64,000 nucleotides of DNA from Marinobacter sp. SS13-12 (GTDB lineage: Bacteria; Pseudomonadota; Gammaproteobacteria; Pseudomonadales; Oleiphilaceae): the NCBI RefSeq assembly GCF_030227115.1, contig NZ_JASSUA010000001.1, positions 2,294,001-2,358,000 on the forward strand, written 5' to 3'. The notes beneath the pieces were generated by a model. It made no database searches, had not been told where the DNA came from, and saw nothing but the letters and a program-made list of their open reading frames with translations. The position numbers and the translations under genes were made by a program. Shown one piece after another: positions 28,502 to 37,390 of the stretch. The first letter of the stretch is position 1; each line of letters opens with the position of its first letter.

Positions 28502-29569
28502 TTGTTCAAGAAGTTATTAATCAGTCTGTTTTGCCTCGTCGTTCTGGCAGTTGCCGGCAGTAGCCTCTGGGTATGGCAGGGGCTCCAGACCCTTGAGCAA
28601 CCGGTAGCACTGACCGAGCCGGTGCTGTTCAGTGTTCCCTCCGGTAGTGGTTACGGGCAGGTTGCCCGCAAGCTCGAGGAGGAAGGTCTTGCAGGTGACA
28701 GCCTGTGGCTGAAGATCCATGGCAGGCTCTTCCCGGACCAGACGCGCCTGAAGGCAGGGGAGTACGAATTCACCGCCGGAATGAGTACGCTGGACATGAT
28801 TGCGATGATGGTGGCCGGCGCCACCAAGCACTGGCAGATCCAGTTCATCGAAGGTTGGACATTCCGGGATATGCGCCGTGCGCTGGAAGCCAGCGAACGA
28901 CTTGAGAAAGTAACCACGGACTGGACCGACGATCAGATCATGGAAGCCATGGGGGCTGAAGGCGAGCATCCTGAGGGGCGGTTCTTCCCGGATACCTATC
29001 TGTTTACCAGTAATGAATCCGATCTCGATCTGTTGCGCCGTGCATTCGAAAGGATGGAAGAAGTGCTGGCCGCTGAATGGGAGTCCAAAGCTGAAAACCT
29101 GCCTTATGATTCGCCTTACGAAGCACTGATCATGGCCTCGATTGTCGAGCGGGAAACGGGTGCCGCCCACGAACGTGAAGAGGTAGCGGGTGTTTTCGTC
29201 CGCCGCCTGGAGAAAGGCATGCGGCTGCAGACGGACCCAACGGTGATTTATGGCATGGGAGAGAGTTATCAGGGCCGAATCACCCGCAGCGATCTGCAAA
29301 CCCGCACTGACTACAACACTTACCGCATCGATGGCCTGCCACCGACACCCATAGCCTTGCCCGGACAGGAAGCGATTCACGCTGCACTGAACCCGGCCGA
29401 TGGTGATGCCCTGTATTTTGTCGCACGCGGTGACGGCACCCACAAGTTTTCCCGGACCTTGCAGGAGCATCAGAAGGCCGTGCGGGAATTCCAGCTCAAC
29501 CGCCGCTCTGACTACCGCTCGTCGCCGGCACCTGTCCCGGCTCCTGAAACCGGGGAAACTGAGCAATGA
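28502..29569 (+). CDS. mltG: Endolytic murein transglycosylase MltG
   Basis: MltG cuts nascent glycan strands in the periplasm and is thought to end their growth. The 355-residue protein has one N-terminal TM helix (LISLFCLVVLAVAGSSLWVW) and the YceG domain with the catalytic glutamate in SIVERETG. The start is TTG, five bases after the pabC stop. The tail after residue 330 is proline-rich. Its stop overlaps the tmk start by four bases. Confidence 0.92.
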   Translation: MFKKLLISLFCLVVLAVAGSSLWVWQGLQTLEQPVALTEPVLFSVPSGSGYGQVARKLEEEGLAGDSLWLKIHGRLFPDQTRLKAGEYEFTAGMSTLDMIAMMVAGATKHWQIQFIEGWTFRDMRRALEASERLEKVTTDWTDDQIMEAMGAEGEHPEGRFFPDTYLFTSNESDLDLLRRAFERMEEVLAAEWESKAENLPYDSPYEALIMASIVERETGAAHEREEVAGVFVRRLEKGMRLQTDPTVIYGMGESYQGRITRSDLQTRTDYNTYRIDGLPPTPIALPGQEAIHAALNPADGDALYFVARGDGTHKFSRTLQEHQKAVREFQLNRRSDYRSSPAPVPAPETGETEQ

Positions 29570-30198
29570 CCGGCCGCGGGCAGTTCATTACCTTTGAGGG
29601 TACGGAAGGCGTTGGCAAGTCCACTCAGCTGGCAAATGCGGCGGCTGCCCTGAAGGCGCTCGGTGTCGACTATACCGTGACCCGGGAACCCGGCGGCACA
29701 CCCATGGCGGAGTCCATCCGCGAGCTTCTGCTGGCTCCCAGGGACGAGCCCGTCAATGACATGACCGAGTTGCTGCTGATGTTCGCGGCTCGTGCGCAGC
29801 ACCTTCATACCCGCATACTTCCGGAGCTGGAGGCCGGGCGCTGGGTATTGTGTGACCGCTTTACCGACGCCACCTTTGCCTATCAGGGAGGAGGGCGCGG
29901 TGTGCCTGCAGAGCGTATCGCCCTTCTGGAAAACCTGGTGCAGGGGAGCTTTCGGCCGGACCAGGTTATTCTGCTGGACGCGCCAGTAGAAACCGGGATG
30001 ACGCGCGCCCGTCACAGGGGCGAGCTGGACCGGTTTGAGCAGGAAGCCGTCGCGTTCTTCGAGCGCATTCGCCGGACCTATCTCGAGCGGGCTGCGGCAG
30101 ACCCTGGCCGATATCATATAGTGGATGCGGCACAGCCGCTGGAAGCGGTCAGCCGCGACGTTACCAGTCTGGTTAACCGGCTGGCCCGTCGGTCCTGA
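29566..30198 (+). CDS. tmk: Thymidylate kinase
   Basis: Tmk phosphorylates dTMP to dTDP. The 210-residue protein has the P-loop FEGTEGVGKST near residues 10-20, the TREPGGTPMAE segment and DRFTDATFAYQGGGRG. It is coupled to mltG by an ATGA overlap. In E. coli and pseudomonads holB normally follows; here the next gene is an AraC regulator, so the conserved block ends at this point. Confidence 0.95.
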   Translation: MTGRGQFITFEGTEGVGKSTQLANAAAALKALGVDYTVTREPGGTPMAESIRELLLAPRDEPVNDMTELLLMFAARAQHLHTRILPELEAGRWVLCDRFTDATFAYQGGGRGVPAERIALLENLVQGSFRPDQVILLDAPVETGMTRARHRGELDRFEQEAVAFFERIRRTYLERAAADPGRYHIVDAAQPLEAVSRDVTSLVNRLARRS

Positions 30199-30265
30199 TC
30201 GTGCATGTTGCGCGATGTTCTGCTTTAATTGAGTAACATTCTCAATCATCCTCCAGGTCGCGGGT

Positions 30266-31045
30266 ATGTTGAACGCACGCTTGCTCAAGCTTCCAACGGC
30301 TTCTCATCACCATCGCCATGAACACCACCAGATTGTTGTGGGGGTTCGCGGCGAAGCCGATCTCAGCGTAGACGGAACCCGTTCCCACCTGGATACCTGG
30401 CGTGCATGCCTGGTGCCCACCGAAGCCAGGCATGATTACTGTGGCGACCTCCAGAATCACGTTCTGGTGATCAATCTCGATCCTTATGTGCCAGCCTTCA
30501 ACAGCCCTGCTCACAGTGAATACGAAACATTGGCCCCACTATTCGAGCGGCCACGCACACTGGTGCTGGACAGCAAGTTGCAGGGACTGGTGCAGTTTGT
30601 CGCCGGAGAGTTTGATCGCTCGCCTGAAAACGAGGGCATGAAGCACCACATGGGCGCGAGTATCCTGCACTGCATGGCCGAGCGCTTGAATGACGGCCGC
30701 GAAGTTCGCCAGAATCGCCATGCCATAAGCCCGGATACGATCCGGCGCTATATCATGGAAAACATCCAGCGCAAGATCACCGTCAACGATCTGGCCGGGG
30801 TTGCCTGCCTCAGCGTCAGCCGTTTTCATGAAATGTTCCGGGAGGTGGTTGGTGTGACGCCACATCAGTTCTTGCTGCAGACTCGCCTTGACCAGGCTGT
30901 ACAGCTGCTGACAATGACCCCGCTGTCGGTGTCGGAAGTCAGTTACCGAACCGGATTCTCCTCTCAGAGTGCCCTCACCAATGCCCTCCGAAAACACAAG
31001 GGCACAACACCTTCCAGATTACGAATTGATGGCAAAGTTGCCTGA
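30266..31045 (+). CDS. AraC/XylS-family regulator, probable PruR-like activator of proline use
   Basis: The 259-residue protein has an N-terminal cupin-like sensing domain with a histidine-rich start (SHHHRHEHHQIVVGVRGE) and a C-terminal double HTH (about 155-255: ITVNDLAGVACLSVSRFHEMFREVVG and LSVSEVSYRTGFSSQSALTNALRK). In Pseudomonas aeruginosa the AraC-type PruR activates putA and putP in response to proline. Here the gene lies directly upstream of putA on the same strand, so that role is likely, but it is an inference from position and family. Confidence 0.78.
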   Translation: MLNARLLKLPTASHHHRHEHHQIVVGVRGEADLSVDGTRSHLDTWRACLVPTEARHDYCGDLQNHVLVINLDPYVPAFNSPAHSEYETLAPLFERPRTLVLDSKLQGLVQFVAGEFDRSPENEGMKHHMGASILHCMAERLNDGREVRQNRHAISPDTIRRYIMENIQRKITVNDLAGVACLSVSRFHEMFREVVGVTPHQFLLQTRLDQAVQLLTMTPLSVSEVSYRTGFSSQSALTNALRKHKGTTPSRLRIDGKVA

Positions 31046-31076
31046 TTTGCTAAAAAACGCCCATTTCCGGATGAAT

Positions 31077-31103
31077 TTACAAAAAAATCGTAGGATTTTG
31101 TAA
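31077..31103 (+). promoter_or_regulatory. Inverted repeat in the putA upstream region
   Basis: The arms TTACAAAA (31077-31084) and TTTTGTAA (31096-31103) are perfect complements 11 bases apart. The right arm contains TTGTAA, which could be a -35 box with AATACT 16 bases later. The site lies about 150 bp before putA and is a candidate operator for the AraC regulator or another factor. Confidence 0.4.
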
Positions 31104-31248
31104 GCTTGTGATCCGTAGTAATACTAACTTATGGAGGTAGCTGGTCATCGTCAGGGCGCTGGACTGATTCGTGCCTGTTGTCTGACCCAAACAGAATAAT
31201 AAATCCGGGTATTCGGCTGGTAGCCGGTGCCATCGACGAGGCGCGGAC

Positions 31249-34200
31249 ATGTTCAATGCAAGCAAGGTGTTAGAGCCTGCATTTCAGGAACAGCCAAAAT
31301 CCTTTTTCTGGCAGGGAATCATCGCCAACTACGCCGTTGATGAAGCGCGCTACCTTAATGAACTGATTCCCCTGGCCCAGAGTGATGCTGCAGAGCATCG
31401 CGCCATCACCGAGACGGCTACCAGCCTGATTAAAAAGGTCCGGGACCAGGACGATTCCGTCCATATGATCGATGCGCTCCTGCAGGAGTACAGCCTGGAT
31501 ACCCAGGAAGGCATCCTGCTCATGTGTCTGGCAGAAGCATTGATGCGTATTCCTGACAAATACACTGCCGATGCCCTGATTCAGGACAAACTTTCCGACG
31601 CCGACTGGAAAAAACACGTTGGTCGCAGTGGGTCCACGCTCGTCAATGCCTCTACCTGGGGGCTTCTGCTGACAGGGCGGGTGGTCAAAATGGACAAGCG
31701 CCTTGACGGTTCGCCCTCCAGCATCTGGCGACGCCTGGTCAAGCGCAGCGGTGAGCCGGTCATTCGCAGTGCCATGTACCAGGCCATGGCCATTATGGGC
31801 AAACAGTTTGTTCTCGGCCGTGATATTGATGAGGCACTGAAGAACGCCCGGGAATACCGCGACATGGGCTACAGCTATTCCTTCGATATGCTGGGCGAAG
31901 CGGCAATGACCAGCGACGATGCCGCCCGCTACCTGAAGGATTATATGGATGCCATCGCATCGGTCGGAAACGACACCTATCCCGGCAGCAAGGCCCCGGC
32001 ACCCTCGATTTCCATCAAGCTCTCCGCGCTGCATCCCCGCTACGAAGTGTCCCAGCAAGAGCGTGTTCTGCAGGAACTCGGTGCCACACTGACGGGTCTT
32101 CTGGAATTCGCCCGGGAGAACAAGGTGTCGATTACCATCGACGCCGAGGAAATGGATCGTCTGGAAATCTCACTAAAGTTGTTTGAAAGGGTGTTCAGTT
32201 CCCCGGTGGTCAGAGGGTGGGGCGGCTTCGGGCTGGTTATCCAGGCCTATTCCAAGCGGGCGCTGCCGGTTCTTTGCTGGCTGACAAAGCTGGCCAGGGA
32301 GCAGGGCGATGAGATTCCCATCCGGCTGGTCAAAGGTGCCTACTGGGACACCGAAATCAAGATCTGCCAGCAGCTGGGGCTGGAAAGTTATCCGGTATTT
32401 ACCCGCAAGGAAGCCACCGATACGTCCTATCTGGCGTGCCTTCGATTCCTGCTGAGTGACTATACCGAAGGGGCGTTGTATCCCCAGTTGGCCAGTCATA
32501 ACGCCCACACCGTTGCCTCGGTGCTGGCCATGGCAAAGAGCAAGCGCCGCCGGATCGAGTTCCAGCGCCTCCATGGTATGGGTGATGCGCTTTACAACAG
32601 TATCCTCGCGGAGAACGATATCCCCGTGCGCATTTACGCTCCGGTTGGCGCCCACAAGGATCTGTTGCCGTATCTGGTGCGTCGCCTGCTGGAAAACGGC
32701 GCCAATTCCTCCTTCGTACACCGTCTGGTGGATGCGGCGACCCCCATTGAAGACCTGGTTCAGAATCCGGTTCACGAACTCCAGAAATACGATTCACTGC
32801 CCAATGACCGGATTCCAGCGCCAACTCATATCTATGGCGATGAGCGTCGTAATTCCAGGGGTATGAATATTCACGTTGCAGCCGATCTTGATCCGCTGCT
32901 GAACCATCTTGCCCAGTGGTCGGAATCCGGCTGGGAAGCAGCCCCGGTGATCAGGGGTGAGAAAAGACGTGAAGGAAGCCCCAGGGAAATCACCGCGCCC
33001 TTCGACACAACCCGACCCGTGGGGCATGTCTACTGGAGCACCGAGGCCCTGTCGGCTGAAGCGCTTGATGTGGCTGCTGAGGGGTTCCCGGGTTGGCGGG
33101 ATCGCCCTGTGGGGGATCGTGCCCGGTGCCTGGAAGCATTCGCGGACCTGATGGAATCCCACATGGAAGAACTCATGGCAATCTGTTGCCGTGAAGCCGG
33201 TAAAACCATGCAGGATGGCATCGATGAGGTTCGTGAAGCTGTTGATTTTTGCCGTTATTACGCCATTCAGGGGCGGGCCCGGTTCGGCGACGCCATGGCC
33301 TTGCCCGGGCCAACGGGAGAGAGCAACGACCTCTACATGGAAGGGCGTGGCGTATTTCTCTGCATCAGTCCCTGGAATTTCCCGTTGGCCATTTTTACCG
33401 GCCAGATCATGGCCGCCCTGGTTGCGGGTAATACAGTCATTGCCAAACCGGCGGAACAGACAAGCCTGGTGGCAGGCCGCGCCTTTGAGCTGATGCTCGA
33501 GGCCGGATTCCCGCCTGAGGTGCTTCAACTTTTACCCGGTGATGGTGCATCAATCGGCGGCAAACTGACCCCGGACCCCAGGATTGCCGGCGTCGCCTTC
33601 ACCGGTTCTACAGAGGTAGCGCATATCCTCAATCGTGCCCTTGCTCAGCGCGAGGGAGCCATTGTGCCCCTGATCGCAGAGACGGGCGGGCAGAATGCCA
33701 TGATTGTGGACAGCAGTGCGTTACCGGAGCAGGTGGTCAGGGATGTGATCCAGTCCGCCTTTGCCAGTGCAGGGCAGCGCTGCTCGGCACTGCGTGTGCT
33801 CTATATTCAGAAGGATGTGGCCGAGCGAATGGAAACCTTGCTGGCAGGCGCCATGCAGGAGCTGTCGGTTGGTAATCCGGAGCTGCACAGTACCGATGTC
33901 GGGCCGGTGATTGATGACGAAGCACGGTCCAGTCTGCAGTCGCATCTGACGGAGCTGGACAAGGGCGCCCGCTTTATTGCCAGTGCGCCACTGCCTGAAT
34001 CCTGCCAGTCAGGGTATTTCGTAGCACCATCGGCCTACGGAATTTCGGGCATAAATGAGCTGAAAAGGGAACATTTCGGGCCGATTGTTCACGTTGTCCA
34101 CTACACTGCAGAGAAACTGGATGAGGTTATTGATGACATTAACGCAGCCGGGTATGGCCTTACGCTGGGAATTCACAGCCGCAGCGAATCCACGGCGGCG

Positions 34201-34428
34201 TATATTGAACAGCGCGTGAAAGTGGGCAATACCTATGTCAACCGGAATCAGATCGGTGCGGTTGTCGGTGTTCAGCCCTTTGGTGGTCGGGGCTTGTCGG
34301 GCACCGGCCCCAAAGCTGGTGGTCCGCATTATCTGCTGCGGTTCGCCACCGAAAGAACTCGTACGATAAACACGACAGCCGTGGGGGGGAATGCCTCGCT
34401 GCTGTCCCTTGGAATCGAAAAGGTGTAA
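31249..34428 (+). CDS. putA: Bifunctional proline dehydrogenase / P5C dehydrogenase
   Basis: PutA oxidises proline to glutamate in two steps, passing electrons from FAD to quinone and then to NAD. The 1059-residue protein has the proline dehydrogenase barrel (about 170-470, ending with RLVKGAYWDTEIK and HNAHTVA) and the aldehyde dehydrogenase domain (about 560-1040), with catalytic C845 in SAGQRCSALRV. It starts without the N-terminal ribbon-helix-helix domain of trifunctional E. coli PutA (1320 residues), so it should not repress its own promoter. The upstream AraC regulator fits that. Confidence 0.96.
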   Translation: MFNASKVLEPAFQEQPKSFFWQGIIANYAVDEARYLNELIPLAQSDAAEHRAITETATSLIKKVRDQDDSVHMIDALLQEYSLDTQEGILLMCLAEALMRIPDKYTADALIQDKLSDADWKKHVGRSGSTLVNASTWGLLLTGRVVKMDKRLDGSPSSIWRRLVKRSGEPVIRSAMYQAMAIMGKQFVLGRDIDEALKNAREYRDMGYSYSFDMLGEAAMTSDDAARYLKDYMDAIASVGNDTYPGSKAPAPSISIKLSALHPRYEVSQQERVLQELGATLTGLLEFARENKVSITIDAEEMDRLEISLKLFERVFSSPVVRGWGGFGLVIQAYSKRALPVLCWLTKLAREQGDEIPIRLVKGAYWDTEIKICQQLGLESYPVFTRKEATDTSYLACLRFLLSDYTEGALYPQLASHNAHTVASVLAMAKSKRRRIEFQRLHGMGDALYNSILAENDIPVRIYAPVGAHKDLLPYLVRRLLENGANSSFVHRLVDAATPIEDLVQNPVHELQKYDSLPNDRIPAPTHIYGDERRNSRGMNIHVAADLDPLLNHLAQWSESGWEAAPVIRGEKRREGSPREITAPFDTTRPVGHVYWSTEALSAEALDVAAEGFPGWRDRPVGDRARCLEAFADLMESHMEELMAICCREAGKTMQDGIDEVREAVDFCRYYAIQGRARFGDAMALPGPTGESNDLYMEGRGVFLCISPWNFPLAIFTGQIMAALVAGNTVIAKPAEQTSLVAGRAFELMLEAGFPPEVLQLLPGDGASIGGKLTPDPRIAGVAFTGSTEVAHILNRALAQREGAIVPLIAETGGQNAMIVDSSALPEQVVRDVIQSAFASAGQRCSALRVLYIQKDVAERMETLLAGAMQELSVGNPELHSTDVGPVIDDEARSSLQSHLTELDKGARFIASAPLPESCQSGYFVAPSAYGISGINELKREHFGPIVHVVHYTAEKLDEVIDDINAAGYGLTLGIHSRSESTAAYIEQRVKVGNTYVNRNQIGAVVGVQPFGGRGLSGTGPKAGGPHYLLRFATERTRTINTTAVGGNASLLSLGIEKV

Positions 34429-34502
34429 ACGGCGCTATGCTCTTAAAGCAGGGCGGAACGAAAACTGACGGATAAGGAGGTAGGCATTGCGATGCGGAGG
34501 CT

Positions 34503-34523
34503 GGCGCTATAGGCAGTAGCGCC
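34503..34523 (+). terminator. Hairpin between putA and putP
   Basis: The arms GGCGCTA (34503-34509) and TAGCGCC (34517-34523) are perfectly paired round a 7-base loop. There is no clear T-run after it, so it may be an RNA-stability or attenuation hairpin rather than a full terminator. It begins about 75 bases after putA. Confidence 0.35.
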
Positions 34524-34570
34524 TCATCACTTGGGCAAGAAGAAGCATTAAAAAAACAAAGCGTGCGGCT

Positions 34571-34603
34571 ACCGGTTTGAACATGGTAAACGCACCAACC
34601 GGT
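34571..34603 (+). promoter_or_regulatory. Inverted repeat before putP
   Basis: ACCGGTT at 34571-34577 and AACCGGT at 34597-34603 pair perfectly over a 19-base loop. The element ends 37 bases before the putP ATG. It could be an operator or a leader hairpin; sequence alone does not decide. Confidence 0.35.
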
Positions 34604-34640
34604 CGGAGTCAGATCCGTCCTATTGAACTGGAGGAGTTTC

Positions 34641-36131
34641 ATGGCTATTGGTGTTTGGATAAGTCTATTTCTTTATTTTGCGCTCATGATCGCCATCGGC
34701 GTTTATGCAATGCGCAGAGCTACGTCTTCATCCGAAGATTACATGTTGGGTGGGCGAGCACTCAGTCCAAAGGTGGCGGCGCTATCGGCCGGGGCATCAG
34801 ACATGAGTGGTTGGTTGCTTCTGGGTCTTCCGGGGGCGCTGTTTGCATCGGGCCTGGGTTCGGCCTGGATCGGTATCGGCCTGCTTGTGGGTGCGTTCTT
34901 TAACTGGACCCTGGTGGCGCCACGGCTTCGTGAACAGACGGTTCACTATGGTAATGCGATCACCATTCCCTCGTTCCTGGCGAACCGGTTCCCGACTCAG
35001 GCACTGTCGCTGAGAACGGTATCCGCGATCGTTATCGTTATTTTCTTTGCGGTTTACACCGCGTCCGGCCTGGTTGCCGGCGGCAAGCTGTTTGAAAGTG
35101 CCTTTGCCGGAATCTTCAACTTCGGTGGGTTGAGTGATTACGCAGTGGGTATCGTCATCACGCTCGGCGTGGTTCTGGCCTACACCGTTGTTGGTGGTTT
35201 CCTGGCGGTGAGCATGACGGACTTTGTCCAGGGTTGCATCATGATGCTGGCGCTGGTGATTATGCCGGCGGTGGTGCTCTTTGGTGAAGGTGGCGGCGGT
35301 TTCGCCCAGGCGTCACAGACTCTGAATGAAGTCGACCCCACGCTACTGTCGTGGACGGAGGGACTGACCTTTATCGGCTGGCTGTCTGCGGTTACCTGGG
35401 GGCTTGGGTATTTTGGTCAGCCCCACATCATCGTGCGCTTTATGGCAATTCGCACTTTGAAAGAAGTACCTGTGGCTCGTAACATCGGTATGGGCTGGAT
35501 GACTATTTCCCTGATTGGTGCCGTCTCTCTGGGCGTGTTCGGCCGGGCCTACGCCATTCGCAATGGATTGGATATAGAAGATCCGGAAACCATCTTTATC
35601 ATTCTGTCGAACCTGCTGTTCCATCCGCTGATCACCGGTTTCCTCTATGCTGCCTTGCTTGCAGCAGTCATGAGCACCATCTCCAGCCAGCTTCTGGTGT
35701 CCTCATCGTCACTGACTGAAGACTTCTATCGTCTGTTCCTGCGCAAGGAAGCCGACGACAAGGAATGCGTATTTGTTGGCCGGATCTGTGTTGTACTGGT
35801 TGGTCTGGTTGCTGCCGTGATCGCCTCTGACCCGGATTCTCAGGTTCTGGCTCTGGTCAGTAACGCCTGGGCAGGTTTCGGTGCCGCCTTTGGCCCGCTG
35901 ATCATCCTGTCGCTGATGTGGTCGCGCACCAACGGCGCGGGCGCCATCGCAGGCATGGTCACTGGTGCTGCTACCGTTATGATCTGGATTTCACTGGGCT
36001 GGAACGGTGAGTTCATGGGTGGCCCGGGTGTGTACGAGATCATTCCTGGCTTTATCCTTTCCTTCATTGCGATCCTGGCGGTGAGCAGTGTGACTGCAGA
36101 TGCTGGTGAATATCAGCACATCACTCGCTGA
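34641..36131 (+). CDS. putP: Sodium/proline symporter
   Basis: PutP imports proline with sodium. From the ATG at 34641, which follows GGAGGAG at ideal spacing, the protein has 496 residues and about 13 TM segments. It has the SSF-family segments RATSSSEDYMLGGRALSPKVAALSAGASDMSGWLLLGLPG near the N-terminus and SSQLLVSSSSLTEDFYR. A TTG 18 bases upstream would add six residues and has no ribosome-binding site. It follows putA on the same strand, after a 212-bp gap with two hairpins. Confidence 0.95.
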   Translation: MAIGVWISLFLYFALMIAIGVYAMRRATSSSEDYMLGGRALSPKVAALSAGASDMSGWLLLGLPGALFASGLGSAWIGIGLLVGAFFNWTLVAPRLREQTVHYGNAITIPSFLANRFPTQALSLRTVSAIVIVIFFAVYTASGLVAGGKLFESAFAGIFNFGGLSDYAVGIVITLGVVLAYTVVGGFLAVSMTDFVQGCIMMLALVIMPAVVLFGEGGGGFAQASQTLNEVDPTLLSWTEGLTFIGWLSAVTWGLGYFGQPHIIVRFMAIRTLKEVPVARNIGMGWMTISLIGAVSLGVFGRAYAIRNGLDIEDPETIFIILSNLLFHPLITGFLYAALLAAVMSTISSQLLVSSSSLTEDFYRLFLRKEADDKECVFVGRICVVLVGLVAAVIASDPDSQVLALVSNAWAGFGAAFGPLIILSLMWSRTNGAGAIAGMVTGAATVMIWISLGWNGEFMGGPGVYEIIPGFILSFIAILAVSSVTADAGEYQHITR

Positions 36132-36195
36132 TGCAACGGGCGCATAGCGCCCGAAGAAACGGCAGGGTTTAACAAGGAGCCCTGTGAGTTTGTCG

Positions 36196-36225
36196 ACAAA
36201 CCCCCGCCTACCAGCGGGGGTTTGT
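36196..36225 (+). terminator. Terminator of the putP transcript
   Basis: A perfect 12-bp stem (ACAAACCCCCGC / GCGGGGGTTTGT) with a 6-base loop starts 65 bases after the putP stop. The following bases TTGCATT are only moderately T-rich, but stem strength and position make it the likely end of put transcription. Confidence 0.7.
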
Positions 36226-36380
36226 TGCATTAGGCGCAGCGAATTATTGCGGAGCAAGTCAAGACTCATACCAAGGTCTAGAACTCGTTGCATCAACTGG
36301 TAGATCCCAGACTTAGCCACTACCTTGATAAGGTGAGATCTCAGTTGCGGACGATAATAATCACAAAAGGATAATGGATT

Positions 36381-37388
36381 ATGAACAAGAACCAATTTCT
36401 GCAATCCACCGTGGGCTTACTGGCAGCCGCCATCTTTTCCTTTTCTTCCGGGGTGCACGCCGAAGGCAACTACGTCATGGGCACCGCGACGACCGGAGGT
36501 ACCTATTACCCGGTGGGCGTTGCCCTTTCCACGCTGATCAAGGTAAAGCTCGAGCCCACGACCAACATTTCCGTGTCTGCCATCAGTTCTGCCGGTTCCG
36601 GCGAGAACCTCAAGCTGATGGACGAGGACCAGATTCAGTTCGGTATTCTCCAGGGCCTTTATGGTGCCTATGCCTGGAACGGTACCGGACCGGTGCCAAA
36701 GGCCTACAAGAACCTCCGCTCCGTCTCCATGCTCTGGCAAAACGTCGAACACTTCGTGGTGTCCAAAGAATTGGCGGACACCGGCACCATTGCCGACATG
36801 ACCAATCTTTACGACGAAAGTTTTTCCATTGGTGCCCGGAACTCCGGTACTGAGGGCTCCGGACGCTTTATCCTGGGCAACGTGGGCATTGATCTGGACA
36901 AGATCGATCTGGCGTATCTCGGCTATGGCCCCAGTGCTGACGCACTGCAGAATGGCAATATCGATGGCATGAACATCCCGGCCGGCGTACCGGCATCAGC
37001 GGTTACCCGGGCTTATGCCAACATGGGCAGCGACATTGCCACCCTGAATTTCACCACCGAACAGTTGGCCGAGGTGAACAGTGATTTCGAGCTGTGGACT
37101 CCGTACACCATCCCGGCGGGCACCTACCCCAATCAGGACGAGGCGATCGAGACCATTGCCCAGCCCAATATCCTCGCCGTACGGGCGGATGTTTCCGAAG
37201 AGGATGTTTACCAGATCACGAAAACGATCTACGCCAATCTGCCGTTCCTGAACAACATCCATCCGGCGACCAAAGCGATGGCACTGGACAAGGCCATAGC
37301 CGGGTTGCCCATGCCGCTTCATCCGGGCGCAGTCCGGTTTTACCAGGAGCAGGGGCTCACCATTCCTGATCGGCTGATTGCCGAGTAA
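36381..37388 (+). CDS. TAXI-family TRAP transporter solute-binding protein
   Basis: The 335-residue protein has a 27-residue signal peptide (ending SSGVHA) and the TAXI core: YVMGTATTGGTYYPVGVALSTLI, ISSAGSGENLKLM, and FSIGARNSGTEG. TAXI proteins deliver substrate to fused TRAP permeases; few substrates are known (glutamate-type compounds in some cases). A good ribosome-binding site (AAAGGATAATGG) precedes the ATG. It is followed after two bases by the permease gene. The TauE-type exporter completes the set. Confidence 0.93.
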   Translation: MNKNQFLQSTVGLLAAAIFSFSSGVHAEGNYVMGTATTGGTYYPVGVALSTLIKVKLEPTTNISVSAISSAGSGENLKLMDEDQIQFGILQGLYGAYAWNGTGPVPKAYKNLRSVSMLWQNVEHFVVSKELADTGTIADMTNLYDESFSIGARNSGTEGSGRFILGNVGIDLDKIDLAYLGYGPSADALQNGNIDGMNIPAGVPASAVTRAYANMGSDIATLNFTTEQLAEVNSDFELWTPYTIPAGTYPNQDEAIETIAQPNILAVRADVSEEDVYQITKTIYANLPFLNNIHPATKAMALDKAIAGLPMPLHPGAVRFYQEQGLTIPDRLIAE

Positions 37389-37390
37389 TC

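Noticed and set aside
31131..31199. A 22-codon frame in the putA leader
   Set aside because: It has no ribosome-binding site, no resemblance to known leader peptides, and no proline codons, so it is not supported.
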